Numbered from the stretch's first letter, positions 24,915 through 32,181 are shown. The stretch is 32,702 nucleotides of DNA from Clostridiales bacterium (GCA_015069495.1 SVIN01000020.1:1-32702); one strand, 5' to 3'. The notes: generated by a model not told the origin, from the letters alone. Program-made: numbers and translations.

Positions 24915-24944
24915 GTATAGCCACCTTGCGATAGGTGGCTATAC
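24915..24944 (-). other. Intergenic 11-bp stem-loop within the operon
   Basis: GTATAGCCACC (24915-24925) and GGTGGCTATAC (24934-24944) form a perfect 11-bp stem with an 8-base loop in the only sizeable gap of the operon. On the minus strand it is followed by GAGAGATTAAGGAG rather than a T run, so it is not a standard terminator. It may protect or process the mRNA upstream of the 1153-residue surface protein gene. Confidence 0.75.
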
Positions 24945-24952
24945 ATTGTTAC

Positions 24953-27163
24953 TTAACCAACGATAAGCAACCAATCTTCCAACGAACCAAAGTTATCCTT
25001 GTCAAGCCCCGCAATCCAATCGTTGAGCGAGCCGTTATTATCGGTCGATTCCGTATACGGCAAAGACAGCACAAGTAACCGTTTCATCTGGTCTGCCGTG
25101 TAACCGCCGTTAGGATCGTTGTACGCGCGGTATGCTACCTGCGCAATCGAACGCGCATTGTCATTTCCGTTTGCGTAAAACTTCTTCTGTGTGCCGTCTG
25201 CGAACGTGACTTTTACAAACGCACGGCCTTCAAAGATTGTATTCAACTGTTCATCGGGTACTTTGGTCAATACCCCCGAAATCGTCCAAGCGTTTCCGCT
25301 GTAACCAAACTTTTCCTTGGAAATATCAATGGTCAACGAGCCTTCTTCCGCAGAAGAAATCACCGTCACACCATAATGCAAGTTGTCTGCACCGACTGCG
25401 CTTTCCACAGCCGACAACGAGTTTTTATCCACGTCTGCTGTCCATCGAATCGAATTTTCATAATCATTTGCGATACGAACAGACGCGCCTACGCGCATAT
25501 CCATATCCAATGTAACCGCTGTCAAAGTCATATCCGAGCTTACGTTGCTAACGATATATCCCGCAGGGTAAACTTTACCGTTCGTTTCCCAGCCGAGGAA
25601 GAGTTCACCGTCCACAGTTTTTTCAGGAAGCACAAAACTTCCGCCCTTCGCAACCACCGTATTTTCCACCGCGCCGTTCGCATTCATGGTCACCGTATAT
25701 CCGTCTTCCGCCTTAAAAGGTACGACAAAGATACCTTCTCCCGAAGACATGTTCAACGTCAAGCTGTTACCGCTGAGCGTTTCATCCGTGTAACCTGTAC
25801 CGCGGTAAACGCGGACCTTGTCCGTATTGCCGTAAAAGTTCATCGTTACCGACGAGGTCGTGTTTCTCGTCGAATCGTTTGCGTTTGCGAGATAGTAACC
25901 GTTATACCCCATATCGTCTTCGAAACAGCCGACAAGGGTGGTTTCCGTGGACGTTACCGCGTTCAAGTTCCCCTTCGTTAAATTCTGTTTTTGGCGTTCA
26001 GAATAACTGTTCGCATAAGCGATTTCATTGGCAAACAAAGCATTGGTCAACTGACCGTAGCAATCTTTATTGTTATTGTTTGCGGCAGCAAATCTGTCGT
26101 AAGCCGTCCCCTTGGAAATGATTACCCCGTTCCAATCGAAGTTCATATACGCTTCGTCCATGGCATCAATGTTTTTGATTGCATTTTGCACGTATGTATA
26201 ATTTGCCGTAGGCGTACCGTCTGCTTTCACCATTGCTTCGGACAAGAATGCATCTTCCAAAGCGGGCGTTTCATAACAGAAGTTGATGATTTGTTTCGCA
26301 CCGAACGCCATGAAAATGCTGTATTGCATATCCACGTCCGCCTGCCCTTCCAAATTGCGGTAGCTGGGTTTATACGTGCTGTTTTGCGCAGGATTCATCG
26401 TCTGCGCGTAATAACTTACGTCCGCGCCATGCTGTTTCGCAATCACCGCCGTCGTCGCCAAGTCGGACAAGAAGGATGTGGTGATATAGTTTTTCGTTCC
26501 GCCATATACACGGCGCAAGGGATAACTGTCTACCGAGAGCATTTTAGGTCCCGTTAAATGATCCAAAACGGTGTCCGCGTAATATTCTACGTACGAAGCA
26601 TAATCGTTTGTAAAAGTTTCCGACCAATAATAATTGGGCATCAAGTTTGCGAAGAACTGTTTCCCTGCAAACGCGCCTTCAAAGGCTTCGATATAGGTTG
26701 CGATTTGGTCGATTTGTACCGTGTTTATGGGCTCATCCCATATATCCGTACCAATAACACAATCACGGCTCCAACCGCTGACGTAGCAACCAAGTGCCTC
26801 CGACCAACTCCCGATGGCATCAGGGTTTGAGCCTTTGTTTGCATCCAGCAAAATCTTCATACCGTTTTGCTCAAAGTCGTCGAAAATTTGACCCAATCCG
26901 CTCCAATTCGTTACGGTATTGTTACCATTGAGACAGATGAAATCCAACCCCGAGTTTTGAAGCATTGCCACTTCCGCAGGGTTTGTAAGGTCGGGCGCAA
27001 AGAACCCGCCGACCATAAAGTTGGCAGTAGAAGCATACTGCGAATAATCACGAATGACATCCATTTTCCCATCCGCGCTTGCCGTTTGTATATTCACCGT
27101 AGGCGTAAGAAACGCCGCCGCGAACGCCAACGCAAACATTTTATTTAATATATTCTTTTTCAC
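24953..27163 (-). CDS. Secreted TIM-barrel glycoside-hydrolase-like protein (paralogue 3)
   Basis: A 736-residue protein starting at GTG 27163, decided by AAGGAGG six bases upstream and by the signal peptide that then begins VKKNILNKMFALAF and ends TASA. The barrel spans about 45-390, with IWDEP (Asp143-Glu144), LSVDSYPLRR (Asp212), TTAVIAKQHG (237-246) and FCYETP (Glu298). A beta domain runs from LVGCFEDD to SSGEGIFVVPF. An InlB-like repeat follows (about 495-560), then a C-terminal domain with VRIANDYENSIRWT (about 570-725) shared with the protein at 27322. No membrane anchor, so it is released or wall-associated. Likely the extracellular depolymerase of the locus. Confidence 0.75.
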   Translation of the reverse strand: MKKNILNKMFALAFAAAFLTPTVNIQTASADGKMDVIRDYSQYASTANFMVGGFFAPDLTNPAEVAMLQNSGLDFICLNGNNTVTNWSGLGQIFDDFEQNGMKILLDANKGSNPDAIGSWSEALGCYVSGWSRDCVIGTDIWDEPINTVQIDQIATYIEAFEGAFAGKQFFANLMPNYYWSETFTNDYASYVEYYADTVLDHLTGPKMLSVDSYPLRRVYGGTKNYITTSFLSDLATTAVIAKQHGADVSYYAQTMNPAQNSTYKPSYRNLEGQADVDMQYSIFMAFGAKQIINFCYETPALEDAFLSEAMVKADGTPTANYTYVQNAIKNIDAMDEAYMNFDWNGVIISKGTAYDRFAAANNNNKDCYGQLTNALFANEIAYANSYSERQKQNLTKGNLNAVTSTETTLVGCFEDDMGYNGYYLANANDSTRNTTSSVTMNFYGNTDKVRVYRGTGYTDETLSGNSLTLNMSSGEGIFVVPFKAEDGYTVTMNANGAVENTVVAKGGSFVLPEKTVDGELFLGWETNGKVYPAGYIVSNVSSDMTLTAVTLDMDMRVGASVRIANDYENSIRWTADVDKNSLSAVESAVGADNLHYGVTVISSAEEGSLTIDISKEKFGYSGNAWTISGVLTKVPDEQLNTIFEGRAFVKVTFADGTQKKFYANGNDNARSIAQVAYRAYNDPNGGYTADQMKRLLVLSLPYTESTDNNGSLNDWIAGLDKDNFGSLEDWLLIVG

Positions 27164-27169
27164 GTTGCG

Positions 27170-27177
27170 CCTCCTTA
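27170..27177 (-). promoter_or_regulatory. Ribosome site overlapping the small-peptide stop codon
   Basis: The minus-strand TAAGGAGG contains both the TAA stop of the 44-residue peptide gene (27175-27177) and the Shine-Dalgarno sequence of the GTG-started secreted barrel protein. This ties translation of the two genes together and fixes the GTG start. Confidence 0.85.
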
Positions 27178-27309
27178 CCATGCATCCCCGCCAGGTACCC
27201 AATCTCTATAATCGCCGTCGTTATCCACGATAGATGCGGTAACGATATCTTCTGCCGTCCACGCAATCATGCGGATATCAGGCGTTTCATAAGGCATTTT
27301 TTCTTTCAT
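27175..27309 (-). CDS. 44-residue acidic peptide, unknown function
   Basis: A short complete gene: ATG 27309, AGAGGTG five bases upstream, TAA at 27175-27177. The product starts MKEKMPYETPDIRMIAWTAE and ends in the acidic, Trp-rich tail DGDYRDWVPGGDAW. It has no Cys, no signal peptide and no membrane segment. It sits 12 bases after the preceding stop and its own stop forms part of the next ribosome site, strong evidence that it is translated. The layout Tyr-Glu-x-Pro, then a short hydrophobic/acidic stretch ending DIVTAS, then an Asp/Trp/Gly tail reminds me of small YEKPE...DVI.TSG proteins common in gut Clostridia; that link is recollection, not a search result. Confidence 0.75.
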   Translation of the reverse strand: MKEKMPYETPDIRMIAWTAEDIVTASIVDNDGDYRDWVPGGDAW

Positions 27310-27321
27310 TTCACACCTCTA

Positions 27322-29346
27322 TCAAACCCCTGCGATTTCTTCAAGAATCGAAAGCTGCATACCCGTATAATCCCCTGATGCAATCGCGCGGCTTGCTACC
27401 TGCGCAATCGATCGAGTCGTATCGTTTGCCGTTGCATAAATTCTCTTGCTTACACCGTTAGAATATGTAATATCCACATACCCGCGAGCGGTAAATGCGG
27501 TGTTGTAATACTGCGAATTGATATCAATCAACACGCCCGTATATTGGCTGTTTTCCACTTTCCAATTTTTCGCAGTGATATCAAAGTTCTCACCGAAACC
27601 GTCCGCGGAAAGTTCCGTACCGAACACGAAACGGCCTTGTGTCCAATATGCGATATTGTTAAAGCCTTCCGCATCGATATTCGTCGTCCAACGGATCCCG
27701 CTGGTTTCCGCGCTTGCAATACGGATAGACGCACCGTTTTCCGTGGTGAATGCACCCCAAAGCGCGATGAACGTCAAGCCCGTGCCGTCCGTCGTGTATT
27801 CACCTGCAGGAAGGAAAGTTTGCACCAACGCGCCCTCTGCCATTCTATTTTCAACGTAGCCGAGCAATACTTTACCCTCTCTTGTATATTCGGGCAAGGT
27901 ATAAGTAACAGTACCGTCGCCATTGTCATAAGTCGTCAAGGTTTCTGCTTCGTAAGGATCCGATACCTTAATCACGGTATAGCTTACAATTGCAGGATTT
28001 GTCCAAGTTGTACCATTAAAAATAAGGATTACGTCACTTGTAATTTCATAGGTGTTGCTATCCGTACCGCCGATATTGAAGGCCGCGCCTGCAGGAAGAA
28101 CAATCTTCGTACCAGCCGCGGGCATTTGTGCCAAACGCATCATGATACCGCCGCTTGCACCTACCCAATTAGGGCATCTAAACGAAACAACCGATATATC
28201 TGCGGGCTGACCGTTTACCGTCATTTTTGCAAGTAAATCACTGAAATCCGCATCCAAACCGCCGTTGCCGCTGATACCGCCGTCAAAGTGCAAGAACGTG
28301 CAATATGCATCATCGTAAGCATAGTTATTCCACGTCGAGTTGATATTGGTATACGTTACAGAGAGCATTTCAGGTTCTACAGGGGGCGTATACGGTTGCC
28401 AAACCGTACCGTTTAATTGCAAATACATATCCGCAGCAAATTCATAAACGTTTGCATCGGAACTGCCGTTTGTAAATCTTGCACCTGCGGGAATGCAGAA
28501 AATCGCACCTGATGCAGGAAGGGTTACCCAACGCATAACGATACTGTCCGCAGCGCCGTCAAGCCAAGCACGGCAAATAAAAGAAAGGTTTGCCGAATCT
28601 ATGGGCTGACCGTCAATCGTCGCCTTTGCAAGCACGTCGGTATAGTTACCGTCGATGTTACCCGTTACAATACCGCCGCTAAAATTCAAAATTGAGCAAT
28701 AGGTATCGCTGAATGCATAGTTATTCCAAAAAGCATTTATATCCGTAAAGGCTACCTTCGTCGTCTCTTTCATATTAACGGTAATACTGTCAATATAGAA
28801 ATAATCCGAAACCGTACCCTTATCACGCAAGCCAAACGCAAACGAACCCAAGTTACCATCCGCGCCCGTAATCGTTGCGATGGGCAAAGCAACGTCGTAC
28901 CACGTAGATAAATCGTGCGCGCCTACACCGCCCATCGAGCCGCTGATATTGTTAATTCTTAACTCATCCGCTGAAGTATAATCAGGGGAATATACTCTTG
29001 CAACCACGCTTTCTACCATAGACGCCGCAATTTTCGACGCGGTGAAATCAATATTTATATAGGGTGCACCGCCAGTTACTAAACTCGCAGCTTTTACAAC
29101 TGCACCGTTGCAACCTGCGGGCAAGTCTTCTTCCTCACCGTTTACAAATGTATAAGCAAACGCAGTGTTTCCCGTGTAATACCCTACAACAAATTGACCG
29201 TTGTTGGTAAATTCATTTTCCAACGCCGTGGTTTCCGCATTTGCACGAATTGCCGATATCACGCCGCTCACTCCCGCAAACGCAGCGCCAAATCCTAACG
29301 CAATTGCCAATGCAACGTTCGTGAATCCTTTCTTAAATACTTTCAT
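27322..29346 (-). CDS. Secreted protein with two WNN repeats and C-terminal IRWT domain
   Basis: A 674-residue protein starting at ATG 29346 (MKVFKKGFTN), with AAGGAGG upstream; the in-frame extension to 29382 lacks a ribosome site. Signal peptide to about residue 37 (IRANAETT). The N-terminal jelly-roll (40-192) matches the 1153-residue protein (EFTNNGQFVVGYYTGN against EFTNEGQIVLGQYGGN). Two WNN repeats begin FTDINAFWNN (about 200) and YTNINSTWNN (about 334). An InlB-like repeat (about 450-525) and the C-terminal domain with IRIASAETSGIRWT (about 530-674) follow. No anchor, so probably released or wall-bound. First gene of the long operon. Confidence 0.8.
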   Translation of the reverse strand: MKVFKKGFTNVALAIALGFGAAFAGVSGVISAIRANAETTALENEFTNNGQFVVGYYTGNTAFAYTFVNGEEEDLPAGCNGAVVKAASLVTGGAPYINIDFTASKIAASMVESVVARVYSPDYTSADELRINNISGSMGGVGAHDLSTWYDVALPIATITGADGNLGSFAFGLRDKGTVSDYFYIDSITVNMKETTKVAFTDINAFWNNYAFSDTYCSILNFSGGIVTGNIDGNYTDVLAKATIDGQPIDSANLSFICRAWLDGAADSIVMRWVTLPASGAIFCIPAGARFTNGSSDANVYEFAADMYLQLNGTVWQPYTPPVEPEMLSVTYTNINSTWNNYAYDDAYCTFLHFDGGISGNGGLDADFSDLLAKMTVNGQPADISVVSFRCPNWVGASGGIMMRLAQMPAAGTKIVLPAGAAFNIGGTDSNTYEITSDVILIFNGTTWTNPAIVSYTVIKVSDPYEAETLTTYDNGDGTVTYTLPEYTREGKVLLGYVENRMAEGALVQTFLPAGEYTTDGTGLTFIALWGAFTTENGASIRIASAETSGIRWTTNIDAEGFNNIAYWTQGRFVFGTELSADGFGENFDITAKNWKVENSQYTGVLIDINSQYYNTAFTARGYVDITYSNGVSKRIYATANDTTRSIAQVASRAIASGDYTGMQLSILEEIAGV

Positions 29347-29366
29347 TTTTGATTCCTCCTTGTTGT

Positions 29367-29385
29367 ATAGTGTGAATGACACTAT
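29367..29385. promoter_or_regulatory. Candidate operator upstream of the long operon
   Basis: ATAGTGT (29367-29373), a 5-base spacer, then ACACTAT (29379-29385): perfect 7-bp arms. It lies just downstream of the predicted -10 and before the ribosome site, a position suited to a repressor. Confidence 0.5.
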
Positions 29386-29395
29386 TACATTATGA

Positions 29396-29425
29396 ATTTT
29401 ACCATACGCAAAAGTATTTTTTCAA
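29396..29425 (-). promoter_or_regulatory. Probable promoter of the long glycan operon
   Basis: On the minus strand TTGAAA (29420-29425), 18 bp, TAAAAT (29396-29401). Weaker than the other promoters here, as expected for a regulated operon needing an activator. No other good promoter is visible before any of the ten downstream genes. Confidence 0.5.
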
Positions 29426-29554
29426 TAACAATTTTTAACCAATTTGCATTATTTATAAACTTTTTCGCGAGGAATTATTGGCATATTCTCCATTTTATTG
29501 TATTTTTTTAATCGATTATATACTTTTATAGCAGATGGGTATTTTTACAAGGAA
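29426..29554. other. AT-rich intergenic region, no gene
   Basis: Very AT-rich stretch between the long operon and the YitT-type gene. It contains a 10-bp palindrome TAATCGATTA (29509-29518) but no further promoter or gene that I can support. Confidence 0.5.
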
Positions 29555-29591
29555 GAAAAATGAATCCTCCACTCGTATTGAGTAGAGGATT
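29555..29591 (-). terminator. Terminator of the acyltransferase/YitT operon
   Basis: Minus-strand arms 29580-29591 and 29563-29574 (AATCCTCTACTC with GAGTGGAGGATT, one G-U pair) form a 12-bp stem with a 5-base loop followed by CATTTTTC. It starts five bases after the YitT-type stop. Confidence 0.88.
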
Positions 29592-29596
29592 GCCAT

Positions 29597-30484
29597 TTAA
29601 TTATAATCGTCTTCATCGTCTTTTTGCAAAGATTTAAACCCCTGCCCGCGCACTTCTGCAGAGTTGTTAATAATGATAAACGCGTGTGGGTCTACACTGT
29701 TCACCAATTCTTTCAATTGTGAAAGTTGATGATTCTTTACGCACGTAAGCAAAACGTTGTGATTCTTATGCGTATACATCCCCTGACCGTCCCACATCGT
29801 GATACCTCGCGGGCTGTTTTGCAGTAGGATTTGGGAAATTTTCTCCCCCTTATCCGAGATAATAATGCAAAGTTTTGATTTCTCAAAGCCCACCAAAATC
29901 ATTTCCGAGAGTTTCGTGGAAAGGAAAACCACAATCAACGCATGCAACATATTTGCGGGATTATTTGTTGCAATCGAACCAACAACCACAATGATGCCAT
30001 CCAAAAAACCAACGCAAACGGGAATGCTGAGGAATTTTACAAAGCGGGAAATCAAACGTCCCAACAGCTCGGTCCCGCCGCTGGAAAATTGATAACGGAC
30101 AAACAATCCAATCCCAATCCCCTGACAAATCCCGCCGTAAATGGACGCCAATACCCCGTCATTCGTGATGGGATTGGTGAAGACGTATGCCAATAAATCG
30201 GTAATTCCGCCCAGCGTTGCAACGGTTATCAGGCATCGAACAATAAATCGCCAGCCTTGGAATTTTACCCCTAAAATCAAAATGGGTAAATTGATTGCGA
30301 TTGAAATTAAACCGATTGGAATATTCTCGTTTATGTAGTTAAACAAAACGGCAAGCCCCGTTACCCCACCCGCCACGATTTGGTTTTTCGCCAAAAATAA
30401 ACTGGTACTCATGGCGTAGGCAATACAGCCAATTATCATAAAAAAGTAACCTTTCAGCTCTTTTTTTACTTTCTCTTTCGTCAA
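29597..30484 (-). CDS. YitT family membrane protein (DUF161/DUF2179)
   Basis: A 295-residue protein with about six hydrophobic segments in residues 10-200 (DUF161, YitT_membrane; for example QIVAGGVTGLAVLFNYI and GIGIGLFVRYQFSSGGTELL). A C-terminal DUF2179 domain is typical: RGITMWDGQGMYT and HAFIIINNSAEVRGQGF. The length is the family norm. The start codon is TTG (30482-30484) with AAGGAAA about 10 bases upstream; there is no nearby ATG. The molecular role of YitT proteins is not established. It follows the acyltransferase gene by four bases and shares its promoter. Confidence 0.88.
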   Translation of the reverse strand: MTKEKVKKELKGYFFMIIGCIAYAMSTSLFLAKNQIVAGGVTGLAVLFNYINENIPIGLISIAINLPILILGVKFQGWRFIVRCLITVATLGGITDLLAYVFTNPITNDGVLASIYGGICQGIGIGLFVRYQFSSGGTELLGRLISRFVKFLSIPVCVGFLDGIIVVVGSIATNNPANMLHALIVVFLSTKLSEMILVGFEKSKLCIIISDKGEKISQILLQNSPRGITMWDGQGMYTHKNHNVLLTCVKNHQLSQLKELVNSVDPHAFIIINNSAEVRGQGFKSLQKDDEDDYN

Positions 30485-30488
30485 TGCT

Positions 30489-31685
30489 TTATATTTCCTT
30501 TTTCTTCTTTCTCATTTCGTTAAACTTATCCACAAAGCAAACCCACTTCACCGAAACTTTTCCTATCGGCTCTGGACACATCGTAAACAGCTTGCCTTCA
30601 TGGTATATATCGATATGACTGCCCGGGGTGATGGGGAATGCGCCGATATTTTCCGTTTTCACCGTAAAATCAATGGATTCGCCGTGCACCGTACCCGACA
30701 GTTTGAAGACGTCTTTATCCATGTAAATTTCACCCGTACCCGCATCCAAATCCATAAAACCATCTTCCTTGCACGTACCGATGCGCACCTTAGTGGAAAG
30801 GGTTTCATTGTCAATATCAATGGAATTTTGTTGCCATTCGAACCATTCGTTGATACGGCTAAACGGTGCATCGTGCAAGCGGTAATACTTGTCCAAAGTC
30901 GCATCAAGCCCACAACTGCAACGAATGTGATCGCCTTCTGAAGTAATCGTATTTTCCTGCAAGCACTTCGGACACTTGAACAGAATTTTATCCACGCCAA
31001 GCGCCATGTGCTTGCCGCGGTATTCCACCCCTTCCATCGCCAATTCATCATCGTGTAAAATGGCGTTTGCGGTGATTTCCCTGATTTCATCCACGCCCTT
31101 TTGCGCTACTTCTTCAGCAGATAACAGCAATTTTACCGAGGCATTGATTTGTCCCTTTCGCGTATCCCCTTTTTCACGCCATTTCGGGAAGGTCAAGTAC
31201 GCGCCCTCTGCTTTCCAAATATAAAGGTTGACGCCTAATTTTTTAATCAGTTCTGCCGTACCGTCCGTCACGGGTAAAGTATGCCCATAACAAGAAAGTC
31301 TGCCTTCGGGGAAAATCACCAATACAGCGTTTTCATTTTTCGCACGCATAATGTTACGAATTGTAGAAACGTCTGCAGAAAACATTTTTTTCGTGATTAC
31401 GTGCATCATCTTCAACAGCTTTGCATTCGCTTTTTCATGAATCAAATGCTGGCTGACTATGTACGTAGGACGAACGGGATACAACGTCAACCCTGAAAGA
31501 ATATGGTCTTCGTCGCACGTATGCGTTGCCACTACAATGGCAGGTCCTTTGATATCTTTTACAATAGCATTGTCATATTTAATGTTATACTTTCTGGTAT
31601 ATCGGGGTTTTAATACCCGATAAAAAATAGAATAAAGAAAAGGATTAACTTTACCTATTTCCGCTTTTGTACGTTTTTTACTCAT
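30489..31685 (-). CDS. PlsC-type acyltransferase with C-terminal zinc-ribbon extension
   Basis: A 398-residue protein starting at ATG 31685 with GGGGG upstream; an earlier ATG at 31721 falls inside the -10 box. The acyltransferase domain shows HTCDED (His55-x4-Asp60) and FPEGR (125-129), the catalytic and phosphate-binding motifs of 1-acylglycerol-phosphate acyltransferases. From about residue 235 a zinc-ribbon follows (Cys238, Cys241, Cys256, Cys258 in FKCPKC and IRCSCG), then a beta-rich tail of about 140 residues. The family norm is 200-250 residues, so the extension is unusual. Likely in phospholipid synthesis or remodelling at the inner face of the membrane. Confidence 0.85.
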   Translation of the reverse strand: MSKKRTKAEIGKVNPFLYSIFYRVLKPRYTRKYNIKYDNAIVKDIKGPAIVVATHTCDEDHILSGLTLYPVRPTYIVSQHLIHEKANAKLLKMMHVITKKMFSADVSTIRNIMRAKNENAVLVIFPEGRLSCYGHTLPVTDGTAELIKKLGVNLYIWKAEGAYLTFPKWREKGDTRKGQINASVKLLLSAEEVAQKGVDEIREITANAILHDDELAMEGVEYRGKHMALGVDKILFKCPKCLQENTITSEGDHIRCSCGLDATLDKYYRLHDAPFSRINEWFEWQQNSIDIDNETLSTKVRIGTCKEDGFMDLDAGTGEIYMDKDVFKLSGTVHGESIDFTVKTENIGAFPITPGSHIDIYHEGKLFTMCPEPIGKVSVKWVCFVDKFNEMRKKKKEI

Positions 31686-31716
31686 AACGCCCCCATCTTT
31701 GCGTTTATTTTCTATC

Positions 31717-31746
31717 ATCATAACACAAATCGCATACTATTGTCAA
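31717..31746 (-). promoter_or_regulatory. Promoter of the acyltransferase/YitT operon
   Basis: On the minus strand a perfect TTGACA (31741-31746), 18 bp, TATGAT (31717-31722). Confidence 0.78.
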
Positions 31747-32068
31747 GACAATAACGCATTTTTTATCACAAAGGACGGGGATATGAATGTAAAATACACA
31801 AACACAAATAAAAAGCAGAATATCCCATCCGTCCGCAAAAAGGCTTTTATGTGATTAACACAAGCCCCCCGCCCTTTGAGAAAGAAGAAAAAGCGTTTTT
31901 TTCTATTAAAGTATAACGGTTCTATAATAAATGTTGGGGTATGAGAAAAATATCTCAACATTTATTATAGAACCTGCTTTTCTTTACGGGCAGCTTAGCT
32001 TAACCGCTATCAAGCGGTTTTCAACTATCACCTACCGCGCTCGTAAGAGCGCATCACGGACGGAACAC
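31747..32068. other. Gene-free region of stacked inverted repeats
   Basis: No convincing gene. It holds an imperfect inverted repeat (ATCACA/TGTGAT at 31765 and 31850; GGACGG/CCGTCC at 31773 and 31829; GGATAT/ATATCC at 31779 and 31820), a 57-bp perfect-arm palindrome (31918-31974), a remnant of the downstream 176-bp repeat (31975-32008), and two hairpins (AACCGCT/AGCGGTT at 32002-32019, GCGCTC/GAGCGC at 32037-32052). Confidence 0.65.
31918..31974. repeat. 57-bp inverted repeat with 19-bp perfect arms
   Basis: GGTTCTATAATAAATGTTG (31918-31936) is repeated exactly in reverse complement at 31956-31974, with a 19-base loop that itself contains TGAGA/TCTCA. No T run follows on either strand, so it is not a typical terminator. 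It may be a miniature transposable element formed of two IS ends, but no target duplication is visible and I cannot assign a family. Confidence 0.75.
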
Positions 32069-32107
32069 AGCAAAAAAGGATAGGTATTTTACCTATCCTT
32101 TTTTGCT
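32069..32107 (-). terminator. Terminator after tRNA-Glu
   Basis: A perfect 17-bp inverted repeat (32069-32085 and 32091-32107) around a 5-base loop, with A and T runs in the arms, so it could work in both directions. On the minus strand it begins at the last base of the tRNA CCA end. Confidence 0.88.
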
Positions 32108-32181
32108 GGTGACCCGTACGGGACTCGAACCCATGTTACCACCGTGAAAGGGTGGTGTCTTAACCGCTTGACCAACGGGCC
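32107..32181 (-). tRNA. tRNA-Glu (anticodon TTC)
   Basis: A 75-base tRNA including an encoded CCA end. The acceptor stem GGCCCGT pairs with ACGGGTC, the anticodon stem is CCACC/GGTGG around the loop CTTTCAC (anticodon TTC), and the T arm is present with GTTCGAG. No promoter is visible directly upstream, so it is probably transcribed from an array promoter beyond the window. Confidence 0.97.

Noticed and set aside
29509-29518. TAATCGATTA palindrome as an operator
   Set aside because: Short, in a very AT-rich region, more than 80 bases upstream of the predicted promoter and without a second copy.
31743-31961. 72-codon minus-strand frame
   Set aside because: It runs through inverted repeats and AT-rich DNA, has no ribosome site, and its product is a low-complexity Phe-rich string.
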